From positions 1-53,968 of the forward strand of contig JAIROS010000006.1 in the NCBI GenBank assembly GCA_031257405.1: a stretch of 53,968 nucleotides of DNA. Reading direction: 5' to 3'. Below the pieces are notes generated by a model. It saw only the letters and a program-made list of their open reading frames with translations. It made no database searches and was not told the DNA's origin. The first letter of the stretch is position 1. Each line of letters starts with the position of its first letter. The position numbers and the translations under genes were made by a program. The DNA comes from Puniceicoccales bacterium (GTDB lineage Bacteria; Verrucomicrobiota; Verrucomicrobiia; Opitutales; LL51). This document shows positions 1 to 9,624 of the stretch, in pieces.

Positions 1-309
<309 letters not shown>

Positions 310-378
310 TTTTTATAATTTTTTTATAAAAAATTTCAATCGTTGCGGCGATTCAAGTAGTTAACTGAGTTTGAAGAA

Positions 379-1593
379 TTATTTTTTCGGGAAAATTTTA
401 TCAATTTTTTGTAACGCTGGGGCGAGTTTTTCGACCTCTTCCGCCGTATTGTAGGGCGCGAGCGATAGCCGGACGGTACCGTTCACCCCAAGGGCTTTCG
501 TCAGCGGCTGCGCACAGTGGTGCCCCGCTCGAACCGCAATCCCTTCACTGTCCAAAATACTCGCCACATCGTGGGGATGCGCCCACTTGTGAATAAAAGA
601 AATAATCCCCGCACGACGACTGTTGGGCCTTAAAATTTCAATGGACGCGTTGCCCCCGAGTACCTCGAGAAGCCGATTCCGAAGACGCTCGCCATGGGAT
701 CGTACCCCACTCCAATCCATCTTTTGCCAAAAATGTACCGCCGCCCCTAACCCCGCAATGCCAACAATATTCGGCGTGCCCGCTTCAAAGCGAGTGGGAA
801 TGCCGCGGAATGTAGCCGGCCGATCAAAGGAAACTTGTTCCGGAACACCCCCGCCAACGTGGTAGGGCAAAAATCGCTCCAACAATTCCTCGCGCCCATA
901 TAAAAATCCAATCCCCGTCGGCCCAAACGCCTTGTGCGCCGAAGTTACAAAAAAATCACACCCCGTCGCCCGTACGTCCAGCGGACCGTGACTCAACGAT
1001 TGGGCGCCGTCAACAATGAAAATCGCCCCCGCCGCATGCGCCATCTCCCCGATCCGCCGAAGGGGATTGACCGTCCCTAAAACATTCCCTATGTGGGCAA
1101 CGGTGACAATTTTCGTGCGCTCCGATAATTTTTTTCCAAAATCTTCTACGTCGAAATCCCCACTCTCTGCCATGTTTACGACCTTTATCGCCGCTCGTAG
1201 GCGCTGCCACGGCAAAATATTCGCGTGGTGCTCCTGGACGAATAAAATAATTTCATCCTCGGGCGTGAGCGGTGTGTACTGCGCCGCTAAAAAATTGAGC
1301 CCCTCCGTCGTCCCTGAATTGAAAATAATTTCCTGCGGCCCACCGGCATTTATCCACCGGGCAACCACTTGGCGCGTCGACTCGTACATGGCTTCCGCCC
1401 GCTCACTGAGCCCGTAAATCCCGCGGTGGACATTCGCATTACTCGTGCGCAAGTGCTCCGCCATGGCCGCAATCACGCACTCCGGTAATTGGGTCGTCGC
1501 CGCGTTATCGAAGTAGATCAGCGGCTTGTCGAAACGATTTTTACTGCCCAAAATCGGAAACTGTCGGCGGAATGTGTCGGCGTCAAAATCCAT
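379..1593 (-). CDS. sufS: Cysteine desulfurase, SufS type
   Basis: A 404-residue PLP enzyme that takes sulfur from cysteine for Fe-S cluster assembly. Visible marks are the PLP lysine K221 in TSAHKAFGPTGIGF, the phosphate-binding SGTTEGLN around 93-100, and the persulfide cysteine C360 in RAGHHCAQPL, which is the class II (SufS/CsdA) context. Length is normal for SufS. The ATG at 1593 gives a natural N-terminus. No sufU, sufE or sufBCD gene lies next to it. Upstream, on the same strand, are an 18-codon leader frame whose stop is one codon before this ATG and a promoter-like module shared with two other places, so translation of sufS may be coupled to the leader (inference). Confidence 0.95.
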   Translation of the reverse strand: MDFDADTFRRQFPILGSKNRFDKPLIYFDNAATTQLPECVIAAMAEHLRTSNANVHRGIYGLSERAEAMYESTRQVVARWINAGGPQEIIFNSGTTEGLNFLAAQYTPLTPEDEIILFVQEHHANILPWQRLRAAIKVVNMAESGDFDVEDFGKKLSERTKIVTVAHIGNVLGTVNPLRRIGEMAHAAGAIFIVDGAQSLSHGPLDVRATGCDFFVTSAHKAFGPTGIGFLYGREELLERFLPYHVGGGVPEQVSFDRPATFRGIPTRFEAGTPNIVGIAGLGAAVHFWQKMDWSGVRSHGERLRNRLLEVLGGNASIEILRPNSRRAGIISFIHKWAHPHDVASILDSEGIAVRAGHHCAQPLTKALGVNGTVRLSLAPYNTAEEVEKLAPALQKIDKIFPKK

Positions 1594-1596
1594 CTT

Positions 1597-1653
1597 TCAA
1601 AAAAATCCTCCCAAACCTCCTCCGCGTAAACGCGACCCTCGCCCCACCCTCAT
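1597..1653 (-). CDS. Possible leader peptide of sufS (18 aa)
   Basis: A short frame reading MRVGRGSRLRGGGLGGFF, ending in TGA; then AAG; then the ATG of sufS in the same frame. It begins 7 nt after a -10-like hexamer, so it would be leaderless. A similar peptide beginning (M)RVGRPTRL can be read at 27944 and a shifted relative (GRMSRLG) at 37052, each behind the same promoter-like module. Whether it is translated, or whether the conserved DNA matters instead, cannot be told from sequence. Confidence 0.3.
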   Translation of the reverse strand: MRVGRGSRLRGGGLGGFF

Positions 1654-1690
1654 GCCACCAAGCTTTGAAAGTTTTTTTATCATTGTCAAG
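1630..1690 (-). promoter_or_regulatory. Promoter-like module copy A, ahead of sufS
   Basis: Read on the minus strand: TTGACA (1689-1684), 17 bp, AAAGCT (1666-1661), 9 nt, GAGGGTGGGGCGA (1651-1639), 4 nt, CGCGT (1634-1630). The same layout occurs at 27908-27967 and 37013-37070. The -35 is perfect. The -10 is not consensus but is similar in all three copies. Confidence 0.55.
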
Positions 1691-1758
1691 TATTTTTTTT
1701 CGGCGCGGGAAAGATTATCATTTCGGTCGGGGGATTTTTGAAATTCTCCATTCGTTGT

Positions 1759-1958
1759 GCCTAAAATTGGTGAATTCTGTGGCCGGTGCAATGGAATTTA
1801 GTTGAAAATTTTTTTTGGATTTTATATTTTTTTGCCACAAATTTTCCCCCATAAAAATCACAATATCGCCACTCGCAATGCCGCCCAAAAAATTATTTTC
1901 CACGCCTAAAATTGGTAAATTTAGTGGCCGATGCAACGGAATTTAGTTGAAAATTTTC
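1759..1958 (+). repeat. Duplicated promoter segment between sufS and the MATE gene
   Basis: About 55 bp at 1759-1814 returns, diverged, at 1904-1958 (period 145). Shared landmarks are GCCTAAAATTGGT, GTGGCCG and GGAATTTAGTTGAAAATTTT. Each copy contains a promoter: TTGAAA-17-TATTTT at 1802-1830 and TTGAAA-17-TATCCT at 1947-1975. Only the second sits directly at a gene start. Apart from this repeat, the leader frame and the module described above, the 390-bp gap between sufS and the MATE gene shows nothing else. Confidence 0.75.
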
Positions 1959-1975
1959 CGGGGGATTTATATCCT
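1947..1975 (+). promoter_or_regulatory. Promoter of the MATE gene, probably giving a leaderless message
   Basis: TTGAAA (1947-1952), 17 bp spacer, TATCCT (1970-1975). The ATG at 1984 lies only 8 nt after the -10, where transcription would start, and there is no Shine-Dalgarno site in front of it. Confidence 0.6.
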
Positions 1976-1983
1976 CCCTCACC

Positions 1984-3486
1984 ATGGACTCGCCCCTAGC
2001 TCAACCACAATATCGCTCCGGAGGTTTACGGGAGATCTGGGGCATTTCGTGGCCGATGATCCTGGCGGCGATGTCGAATTACTTCATGACCCTAGTCGAC
2101 CGCATCATCCTTTCCAAATATTCCGCCGAAGCATTCATCGCAGCGTCGGGCGCCCACTCCTTCTACTGGGCTAATACGCGGGCAATGATGGCTTTTATGA
2201 TTATGACCGGCGTATTTATTGGGCAATTCAATGGGGCGCGGAATTTTCGGCGGATTGGGCAGGTGACGTGGCAGGCGATTTTGGTAGCCTTTGCCTATTA
2301 CATTGTCCTCATACCGTGCGCGCTCAACGCAAAAATTTTCCTCGCCGATACCATCGAAGATATTGGGGCGCCCTACTTAGCCATTATGCTCCTATTTTTA
2401 CCGTTTAATTTAGCGGGGATTGGGGCGATTGGTTCTTTTTTTCTGGGGATCGGCCACACGCGCATTGTACCGATCGTGGTTTTGCTATCGAACGTTATCA
2501 ACATTATTTTGGGAATTTTTCTTATTTTTGGCTGGGGGAATCCGTCGGAAATGGGAGTTTTAGGGGCGATGCAGTCATTTGGGTTACCGTGGCGTTGGTT
2601 GGAGCCGATTTTAAGGGGGTTAGGTGCGATTGGATTGGGGAGTTATCCGGCGATGGGGGCGCGTGGAGCGGCCTATGCGGCGGGGATTTCGCAGGTCATT
2701 GCCTTTATCATTTTTTTGTTTAATTTTTTACGTAAACCTTACCGCCACCGCTACCATACCCACATTTTGGTATTATCTTTTGACGTGATGAAGAAATGTT
2801 TACCTTTGGGGGTCCCCAACGCGGCCAATTCGATTTTAAATTCTGGGGGGTTTGCGATTGTGCACCAGATTGTGGCGAAAGTTTGTTCGGCGGAGGACCT
2901 ATTTGCTTTTACGGTAGCGAATTCCATTTATCTTTTTTTCTGGTTTTTTGTTGATGGACTTGGGAAAGGGATGTGTACGATTTGTGCGAATTACATTGGG
3001 AAAAATCAGATGCGGCCGGTTTTTAGTGCGGCGCGTTCGGTGGTAAAAATTTTAATTATTTTTGCTGGAGTGACGGCGATTTTCATGCTACTGATGCCCC
3101 AATGGATTTTACATTTATTTTCGGATGGCGAGGTCAGTGGGCGATTACGCTGGGTATTTTTTGGGGCGTGGGTAGCGCTGACGGCGGAAACGTTTCGGGG
3201 GATATTGCAGAACCTTTTGATTTCGGGTGGCGACGTGCGTTTTACAGTTTTTTCAAACATTAGTTGTTTTTGGCTGGTTGCATTTTTACCGATTTTTCTA
3301 TTTGTTTACATTTTGAGGTGGGGTGGAGCGCTCATGTGTTGGCAATTTTTTGCGTTGGACTCTTGCATGCGGATTATCGCGGACTCGCTGCGTTTTACTT
3401 CGGAAGCGTGGTGGCGGAAGGCGGTACGGATCGCGCAATTTTCGAGGGACGTCCCAAGGAATTTACCGGATCAGAGTCCGAGGTGA
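1984..3486 (+). CDS. MATE family multidrug exporter (NorM-like)
   Basis: A 500-residue inner-membrane protein with about 12 hydrophobic segments. The N-terminus (LREIWGISWPMILAAMSNYFMTLVDRIILSKYS) is the typical first MATE helix with its short soluble lead, and a related second half begins near residue 250 (MKKCLPLGVPNAANSILNSGG), as expected for the two-bundle MATE fold. MATE proteins export cationic drugs and metabolites using Na+ or H+; the substrate here is unknown. The start ATG at 1984 has no ribosome site but sits just behind a good promoter. The gene stands alone on its strand. The last ~30 residues are hydrophilic and less conserved-looking. Confidence 0.85.
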   Translation: MDSPLAQPQYRSGGLREIWGISWPMILAAMSNYFMTLVDRIILSKYSAEAFIAASGAHSFYWANTRAMMAFMIMTGVFIGQFNGARNFRRIGQVTWQAILVAFAYYIVLIPCALNAKIFLADTIEDIGAPYLAIMLLFLPFNLAGIGAIGSFFLGIGHTRIVPIVVLLSNVINIILGIFLIFGWGNPSEMGVLGAMQSFGLPWRWLEPILRGLGAIGLGSYPAMGARGAAYAAGISQVIAFIIFLFNFLRKPYRHRYHTHILVLSFDVMKKCLPLGVPNAANSILNSGGFAIVHQIVAKVCSAEDLFAFTVANSIYLFFWFFVDGLGKGMCTICANYIGKNQMRPVFSAARSVVKILIIFAGVTAIFMLLMPQWILHLFSDGEVSGRLRWVFFGAWVALTAETFRGILQNLLISGGDVRFTVFSNISCFWLVAFLPIFLFVYILRWGGALMCWQFFALDSCMRIIADSLRFTSEAWWRKAVRIAQFSRDVPRNLPDQSPR

Positions 3487-3561
3487 ACGATTTTTTGTGA
3501 ATTATTCGAAATTTTTTTAAAAATTAATGAGGGGCGTATGTTTTATATTGCGTCAAAACAG

Positions 3562-3591
3562 TTGACAGGCGGCGCGATCGCACAATATAAT
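3562..3591 (+). promoter_or_regulatory. Strong sigma70-type promoter of the LysM gene
   Basis: TTGACA (3562-3567), 18 bp, TATAAT (3586-3591), both hexamers perfect. The ATG at 3602 is 10 nt after the -10, so the 5' leader would be about 3 nt. Confidence 0.8.
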
Positions 3592-3601
3592 AGCGAAAAT
3601 T

Positions 3602-4177
3602 ATGCGGAGAAAAATTATTCTAGGGGCACTGCTGCTATTTTCGCGGGCGTGGGCAAAAATACCGCAAAAAGACGCGCCGAGCGAGTTGGAGATCAGGGTG
3701 AATGCCCTGGCTAGTGAGGTAAAAAATTTGGCGGCGGCGGTGGAACGTCTGCAGCGGGACGTGAATGTGTCGAAATTAAATGCCGCGGCGATGAGCGAAG
3801 AGCAAAAAATAGAGGCCAAAAAAATCGCGGAAGAAGTACTCCAAGGAAAAAATTTTCCACACCTAATTGACCAACAGGTGAATGCATTATCGTCGGCGTT
3901 TTCGAAGGAAATAAATGGACTTGCGGAAAAATTTCAGGACGCTTTGAATCGCATCGCCGCCGCAGTGGACGCGCAGCAAAAAATTGTAAATATGTTACCC
4001 AGCGCGCCTGCGGAACAGCCCAGTGGGATCGCCTACGAAGTCAAGGCTGGGGAGACGTTGGAGGGCATTGCCGCGCAGCATGGAGTGACGCGGGAAGCGA
4101 TCATGAAATTGAATTTTTTCGTCGATGAAAATCACCTACAGGTGGGTCAAATGATCTTTATTCCTCAGGAAAAATAA
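3602..4177 (+). CDS. Secreted coiled-coil protein with C-terminal LysM domain
   Basis: 191 residues. A Sec signal (MRRKIILGALLLFSRAWA) fixes the start at 3602 even though the predicted message is leaderless. Residues about 25-125 are charged, alanine-rich and heptad-like (EIRVNALASEVKNLAAAVERLQRD), probably a coiled coil. Residues about 147-189 form a LysM domain (YEVKAGETLEGIAAQHGV, ending VGQMIFIPQ), which binds peptidoglycan glycan chains. It is therefore probably a periplasmic cell-wall-binding protein. The last 12 bases are part of a tandem duplication that also contains the start of parB, the next gene. Its exact role is not known. Confidence 0.8.
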   Translation: MRRKIILGALLLFSRAWAKIPQKDAPSELEIRVNALASEVKNLAAAVERLQRDVNVSKLNAAAMSEEQKIEAKKIAEEVLQGKNFPHLIDQQVNALSSAFSKEINGLAEKFQDALNRIAAAVDAQQKIVNMLPSAPAEQPSGIAYEVKAGETLEGIAAQHGVTREAIMKLNFFVDENHLQVGQMIFIPQEK

Positions 4178-4418
4178 TGCATGGCTGAGGGGAAAAAGTT
4201 CAGGCTTGGGCGCGGCCTGGAGCATCTGATTGCGAAGGGGATGGCTTCGTCAGAGTGCAATAAAAAAGCTTCGGCGGGAGAGAATTTTACCAAATATTTT
4301 CAGGAAAAATGATGCATGGCTGAGGGGAAAAAGTTCAGGCTCGGGCGCGGTCTGGAGCATCTGATTGCGAAGGGGATGGCTTCGTCAGAGTGCAATAAAA
4401 AAGCTTCGGCGGAGGAGA
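4166..4418 (+). repeat. Tandem duplication at the lysM/parB junction (period 135)
   Basis: Copy 1 starts at 4166 and copy 2 at 4301. Each opens with CAGGAAAAATRATGCATGG and runs about 118 bp to AAAAAAGCTTCGGCGG with only a few substitutions. The unit joins the last codons of the LysM gene, which act as ribosome site for parB (AGGAAAA), to the first 34 codons of parB. Confidence 0.95.
4181..4312 (+). pseudogene. Truncated N-terminal copy of parB (43-aa stub frame)
   Basis: The ATG at 4181 begins a frame identical to ParB for about 31 residues (MAEGKKFRLGRGLEHLIAKG onwards). It then runs into the second copy of the repeat and ends FTKYFQEK-TGA, three bases before the ATG of intact parB. The tail QEK repeats the end of the LysM protein. 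It keeps its own ribosome site, so a short peptide could be made. More likely it is a by-product of the duplication. Confidence 0.75.
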
Positions 4419-5221
4419 ATTCCCTGGAATTATGCTGTAAATTGCGGGAGTTGCCCACGGCGTGCCTAGTCCCCAATGCAAAACAGGCGCGGCGGAAGTT
4501 CGACGAAGTGGCCCTGCGAGAACTGGCCGATAGCATCGCCGCCAAAGGTCTGCTGCAGCCAATTATCGTTTGTCCTGCGGCGGATGGACGTTTTTCGATT
4601 GTGGCCGGCGAACGGCGTTTTCGGGCCATGCAAATGCTGGGGAAGCCGTCGATTGCAGCGAAAATTGTCGACGCCGATGAGTCGGAATGCGCCATTATTT
4701 CCCTCGTTGAAAATTTGCAGCGGGAGTCGCTCAATCCCGTCGAGGAGGCCGCCGGATTTTTACGTTTAATTGACGAATTCGGGCTGACGCAGGAGCAAAT
4801 CGCACAGAAAGTCGGGAAAGCGCGCGCGACGGTCGCTAACGCATTGCGCCTGTTACATTTGGAAAAGGAGGTGCTCAGTTGTTTGGAATCGGGGAAAATT
4901 ACCGTTGGGCATGCGAAAGTTTTGTTGGGTGTCGAAGCTCCGGAGGTGCGGCTATTATTGTTGGGGAAGATCATTGAAAGCGACCTCAATGTGCGTCAGG
5001 CGGAGCGGCAAGCCCATATTTTGAAATCCGGGAAACCCCTATCTATGCCGTCTAATCCCCGCGAATTGAGCGAATCTTTGATGAAAATTGAGAAGCAAAT
5101 CGCGAAGCAGCTCGCCGCGAATGTCTCCCTCCAGCATAGTTCGTCCCGCGGGAAAATTATCATTGAATACACCGATGAGCGGGAATTATTGCGCATTGTC
5201 CAGTCCATGGGCATTGAATAA
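4316..5221 (+). CDS. parB: Chromosome partitioning protein ParB
   Basis: 301 residues. ParB is a CTP-dependent DNA clamp that loads at parS sites and guides origin segregation. The N-terminal lead has the usual KKFRLGRGLEHLI; the CTP-binding box GERRFRA is at 99-105 and ENLQRE at 132-137; the helix-turn-helix is around 155-180 (LTQEQIAQKVGKARATVANALRLL), followed by ITVGHAKVLL. A shorter C-terminal dimer region follows. The usual partner parA is not beside it. The gene is preceded by a truncated copy of its own start. The next gene starts with the base right after its stop codon. No parS site was recognised nearby. Confidence 0.93.
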   Translation: MAEGKKFRLGRGLEHLIAKGMASSECNKKASAEENSLELCCKLRELPTACLVPNAKQARRKFDEVALRELADSIAAKGLLQPIIVCPAADGRFSIVAGERRFRAMQMLGKPSIAAKIVDADESECAIISLVENLQRESLNPVEEAAGFLRLIDEFGLTQEQIAQKVGKARATVANALRLLHLEKEVLSCLESGKITVGHAKVLLGVEAPEVRLLLLGKIIESDLNVRQAERQAHILKSGKPLSMPSNPRELSESLMKIEKQIAKQLAANVSLQHSSSRGKIIIEYTDERELLRIVQSMGIE

Positions 5222-5380
5222 ATGTTGAAATTTATGGAAAAATTTAGAAATTTTTGTTATTATTTTTACCGCATCGGGATTCGATTTTTACTCGTCGGCG
5301 TACCTATTTTTTTGATACATTTGGCTGTTGCTCTGATTGCTAATGTTTGTCGCGGGCGTAAGTTGGGGGAGTCGCGGTAG
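5222..5380 (+). CDS. Small single-span membrane protein, unknown
   Basis: 52 residues from the ATG directly following the parB stop codon (TAAATG), ending TAG at 5378-5380. The N-terminus is basic and aromatic (MLKFMEKFRNFCYYFYRIGI), followed by one hydrophobic helix (FLLVGVPIFLIHLAVALIANV) and a basic tail (CRGRKLGESR), so the predicted topology is a single inner-membrane span. Tight spacing with parB suggests one transcript. No family is recognised. It could be a chance frame, but hydrophobicity and placement favour a gene. Confidence 0.5.
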   Translation: MLKFMEKFRNFCYYFYRIGIRFLLVGVPIFLIHLAVALIANVCRGRKLGESR

Positions 5381-5427
5381 TTTGGTGGAGTTTTTGTAAA
5401 TTTTTTTGCGGAAAAGGCGTGGCTATG

Positions 5428-5511
5428 CGTGGCAAAAGCTCAAGGCTCCGCCTTGTAAAACATGGAATGAAATTCCATGTTTTGCGCGGTTTCCGCGCAG
5501 CTTTTGCCACG
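5428..5511. repeat. Cloverleaf palindromic element 1 (four-way junction)
   Basis: 84 nt in which all bases except three loops and one linker base are paired. The outer stem of 13 bp is CGTGGCAAAAGCT (5428-5440) with AGCTTTTGCCACG (5499-5511). Arm 1 is CAAGGC-TCC-GCCTTG (5441-5455). Arm 2 is a 12-bp stem with loop GAA (5457-5483, AAAACATGGAAT and its complement). Arm 3 is GCGCGG-TTT-CCGCGC (5484-5498). It lies between the small membrane gene and tyrS. It is flanked by a near-identical 15-bp direct repeat, TTGTAAATTTTTTGC, at 5394 and 5530. A second element with the same outer stem is at 9523-9602. Confidence 0.9.
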
Positions 5512-5568
5512 TTGTCGTCGGGCGTGCGATTGTAAATTTTTTGCAAATAAAATAGGCATTAATTTAGG

Positions 5569-5596
5569 TTGACAGCGGGTGGCAATGGGATATGGT
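5569..5596 (+). promoter_or_regulatory. Probable promoter of tyrS
   Basis: TTGACA (5569-5574), 16 bp, TATGGT (5591-5596). The GTG at 5605 is 8 nt downstream, the same spacing as at the MATE gene, so the message would be leaderless. This site overlaps the alternative TTG start at 5569. Confidence 0.45.
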
Positions 5597-5604
5597 ATGA
5601 TTCG

Positions 5605-6777
5605 GTGGATGCGCTGGGCAAATTATTAGCGGGCATTGATACGATTGTTGGCAAGGAGTCGCTGATGGAGCGGCTGGCGCGGAAGCAGGTATTGAGAGTA
5701 AAACTTGGGGTTGATCCGACGCGTCCGGATTTAACGTTTGGCCACATGGTTGTTTTCAATAAATTGCGCCAATTCCAGGACCTGGGGCACGAAGCGATTT
5801 TACTGATAGGGGACCACACGGCGACGATTGGTGATCCTTCGGGGCGTTCGGCGATGCGTCCGGCACTGACTCCGGATGAGGTGGAGTGCAATGCGCAGAC
5901 CTATCTCGAACAAGCTTTTAAGGTAATTGATCCGGCGCGGACGGTGTTACGCCGCAATAGTGAATGGTTTCGGAAGATGTCTTTTGACGACATGCTGATC
6001 CTAGCGCGGAAGATGACGGTGGCGCGCATGTTAGAGCGGGATGATTTTGCTAAGCGCTATCGGGAGGAGGAGCCCATTTCGATCGTAGAATTTTTATATC
6101 CGCTGATGCAGGGGTACGATTCGGTTATGTTGGAAGCGGACGTGGAACTCGGGGGGACGGACCAATTTTTCAACCTACTGGTTGGGCGTGCGTTGCAGAG
6201 GGATTATGGGCAGCCGGAGCAAATTGTCATAACGATGCCGCTACTGGTTGGGCTTGACGGCAAGCGCAAGATGTCAAAAAGTTACGATAATTACATTTCT
6301 TTTAACCACTCATCGCGGGACATGTTTGGGCGCATTATGTCGATTACGGACGATGCCATGTGGACTTATTTCAAGTTATTGCTGGAATATTCTGACGGGG
6401 AAATTGCGGCGTTACGGGGGCGGCACCCGATGGAGGCCAAGAAATCCCTTGCGAAATTACTGGTGGCGCGATTTTTTGGGGAAGTTGTTGCCGGCGAGGA
6501 GTTAGAATATTTTGAATCTGTATTTTCGGAGCGGGAGGTTCCGGAGCACATGTCCGAGTTTCCGTTAGGGGCGATTGGAGTGGGGTCGGTGGCGCTGATC
6601 GATGCGCTTCATCACACGCAATTTTGGGGTAGTCGGAATGAAATTCGGCGGCTTATTGAGCAAGGCGCGGTAAAGGTTAATGGGGGTGTGGAGGAGGATT
6701 TTAAATTTTGTTTACAACCGGACCGCTGCCCCTACGTTATTCAAGCGGGGAAGAAGATTTTTTTCAGAATAATATAG
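5605..6777 (+). CDS. tyrS: Tyrosyl-tRNA synthetase
   Basis: A class I aminoacyl-tRNA synthetase of about 390 residues that charges tRNA-Tyr. The HIGH-like motif is TFGH (44-47) in GVDPTRPDLTFGH, followed by GDHTATIGDPSGRS; the tyrosine pocket is LYPLMQGYDSV and ELGGTDQFFNLLVGR; KMSKS is at 222-226. A C-terminal S4 RNA-binding domain is present (RRLIEQGAVKVNGGVEED). The length fits the longer bacterial TyrS branch. An in-frame TTG at 5569 would add 12 residues (TAGGNGIWYDS), but it coincides with a perfect -35 box, so the GTG at 5605 is preferred. The gene converges on ispD. Confidence 0.93.
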   Translation: MDALGKLLAGIDTIVGKESLMERLARKQVLRVKLGVDPTRPDLTFGHMVVFNKLRQFQDLGHEAILLIGDHTATIGDPSGRSAMRPALTPDEVECNAQTYLEQAFKVIDPARTVLRRNSEWFRKMSFDDMLILARKMTVARMLERDDFAKRYREEEPISIVEFLYPLMQGYDSVMLEADVELGGTDQFFNLLVGRALQRDYGQPEQIVITMPLLVGLDGKRKMSKSYDNYISFNHSSRDMFGRIMSITDDAMWTYFKLLLEYSDGEIAALRGRHPMEAKKSLAKLLVARFFGEVVAGEELEYFESVFSEREVPEHMSEFPLGAIGVGSVALIDALHHTQFWGSRNEIRRLIEQGAVKVNGGVEEDFKFCLQPDRCPYVIQAGKKIFFRII

Positions 6778-7544
6778 CGCAAATTGGCGAGATACCTTTA
6801 TAAGAAAAATTTGATAGAATTTTTATGGAAGTCAAGAAAAAATATGATTTGGCGCAAAATAATTTCACCTAGATGATTTTTGATAGCAATTCCAGGTCCT
6901 CCTTGGCGGTGATTTTCAGGTTGACGCGACTGTTTTCCAAAATTTTGATGGCCCCAGAAAAAATAGAGGAATCGTCGGTGAAATGCCGCCGTGAATGAAT
7001 GGCCGCCCCGTAATCCTTGAAAATGGCCGGGAAATAAAACGCCTGTGGGGTTTCCAAGACCCAAAGCGCGTCGCGCCAGAGATACTGCCGCCGTTGCGCC
7101 GAAATGGTAAGTGGCGGATGGGCCGTTGTAATGGGATTTTTACGGTCGGTTTCGGGATCACTTTCCGCCGTGGCAGCAATGATCGTATCGGTCGCGCGAT
7201 GCCCGAGGACAACCCCCCGTTCCGGCGATAATAGCGCATCGATGGCCAAAATCTGTTCCGCGGTAATCATCGGCCGCGCCCCGTCGTGGATGAAAATGTA
7301 AGCGTCCGCCCGAAGTTGCTTGTGGACGAATTCCAGCGCGTTGAATACGGAAAACATCCGCTCGGGACCACCCGTGACCCACACAATTTTCGCCAGTTCT
7401 CCGGCAGAATATTTTTTTTTGACAAAATTTTCAAATAATTTTTTCTGGGATTCGTCGCGATAAACCAGGAGATAGCGGTCGAAATTTTCCGCTTTGCGAA
7501 AGGCTTCCAGGGCATAAAATGCGATCGGCTGACCGCGTAGCGAA

Positions 7545-9410
<1,866 letters not shown>

Positions 9411-9471
9411 CTACAAGAATAAAAATGGCGCCCTAATAATAAGCCGGCTGGAGTTGGTCGATTGGGGGCGA

Positions 9472-9513
9472 TTGCGAAATGGACTCGGTTGACTGCGTTG
9501 CGAAATGGACTCA
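9472..9513 (+). repeat. Short direct repeat upstream of pyrG
   Basis: TTGCGAAATGGACTC occurs at 9472-9486 and 9499-9513, 27 bp apart, next to the second cloverleaf element. Confidence 0.8.
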
Positions 9514-9522
9514 ATTAATTGC

Positions 9523-9602
9523 GGCAAAAGCGACGCGGGAACCGCGTCGGGCTAGGGGGTTCCCCCTAGCCCACAAGGGGCGATGCTCCTTGTGCTTTTG
9601 CC
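9523..9602. repeat. Cloverleaf palindromic element 2 (four-way junction)
   Basis: 80 nt with no unpaired linkers. The outer stem is GGCAAAAGC (9523-9531) with GCTTTTGCC (9594-9602), the same as in element 1. Arm 1 is GACGCGG-GAA-CCGCGTC (9532-9548). Arm 2 is GGGCTAGGGG-GTTC-CCCCTAGCCC (9549-9572). Arm 3 is ACAAGGGGC-GAT-GCTCCTTGT (9573-9593, one G-T pair). Arm sequences are unrelated to those of element 1, but the shape is the same. It lies between pyrG and the pseudopilin genes, and a T-rich run follows. Confidence 0.9.
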
Positions 9603-9624
9603 TGTATTTTTTTACAAAAAATAT

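Noticed and set aside
5428-5511. Simple rho-independent terminator or a tRNA
   Set aside because: There are four stems, no T-run directly after, and none of the conserved tRNA loop bases.
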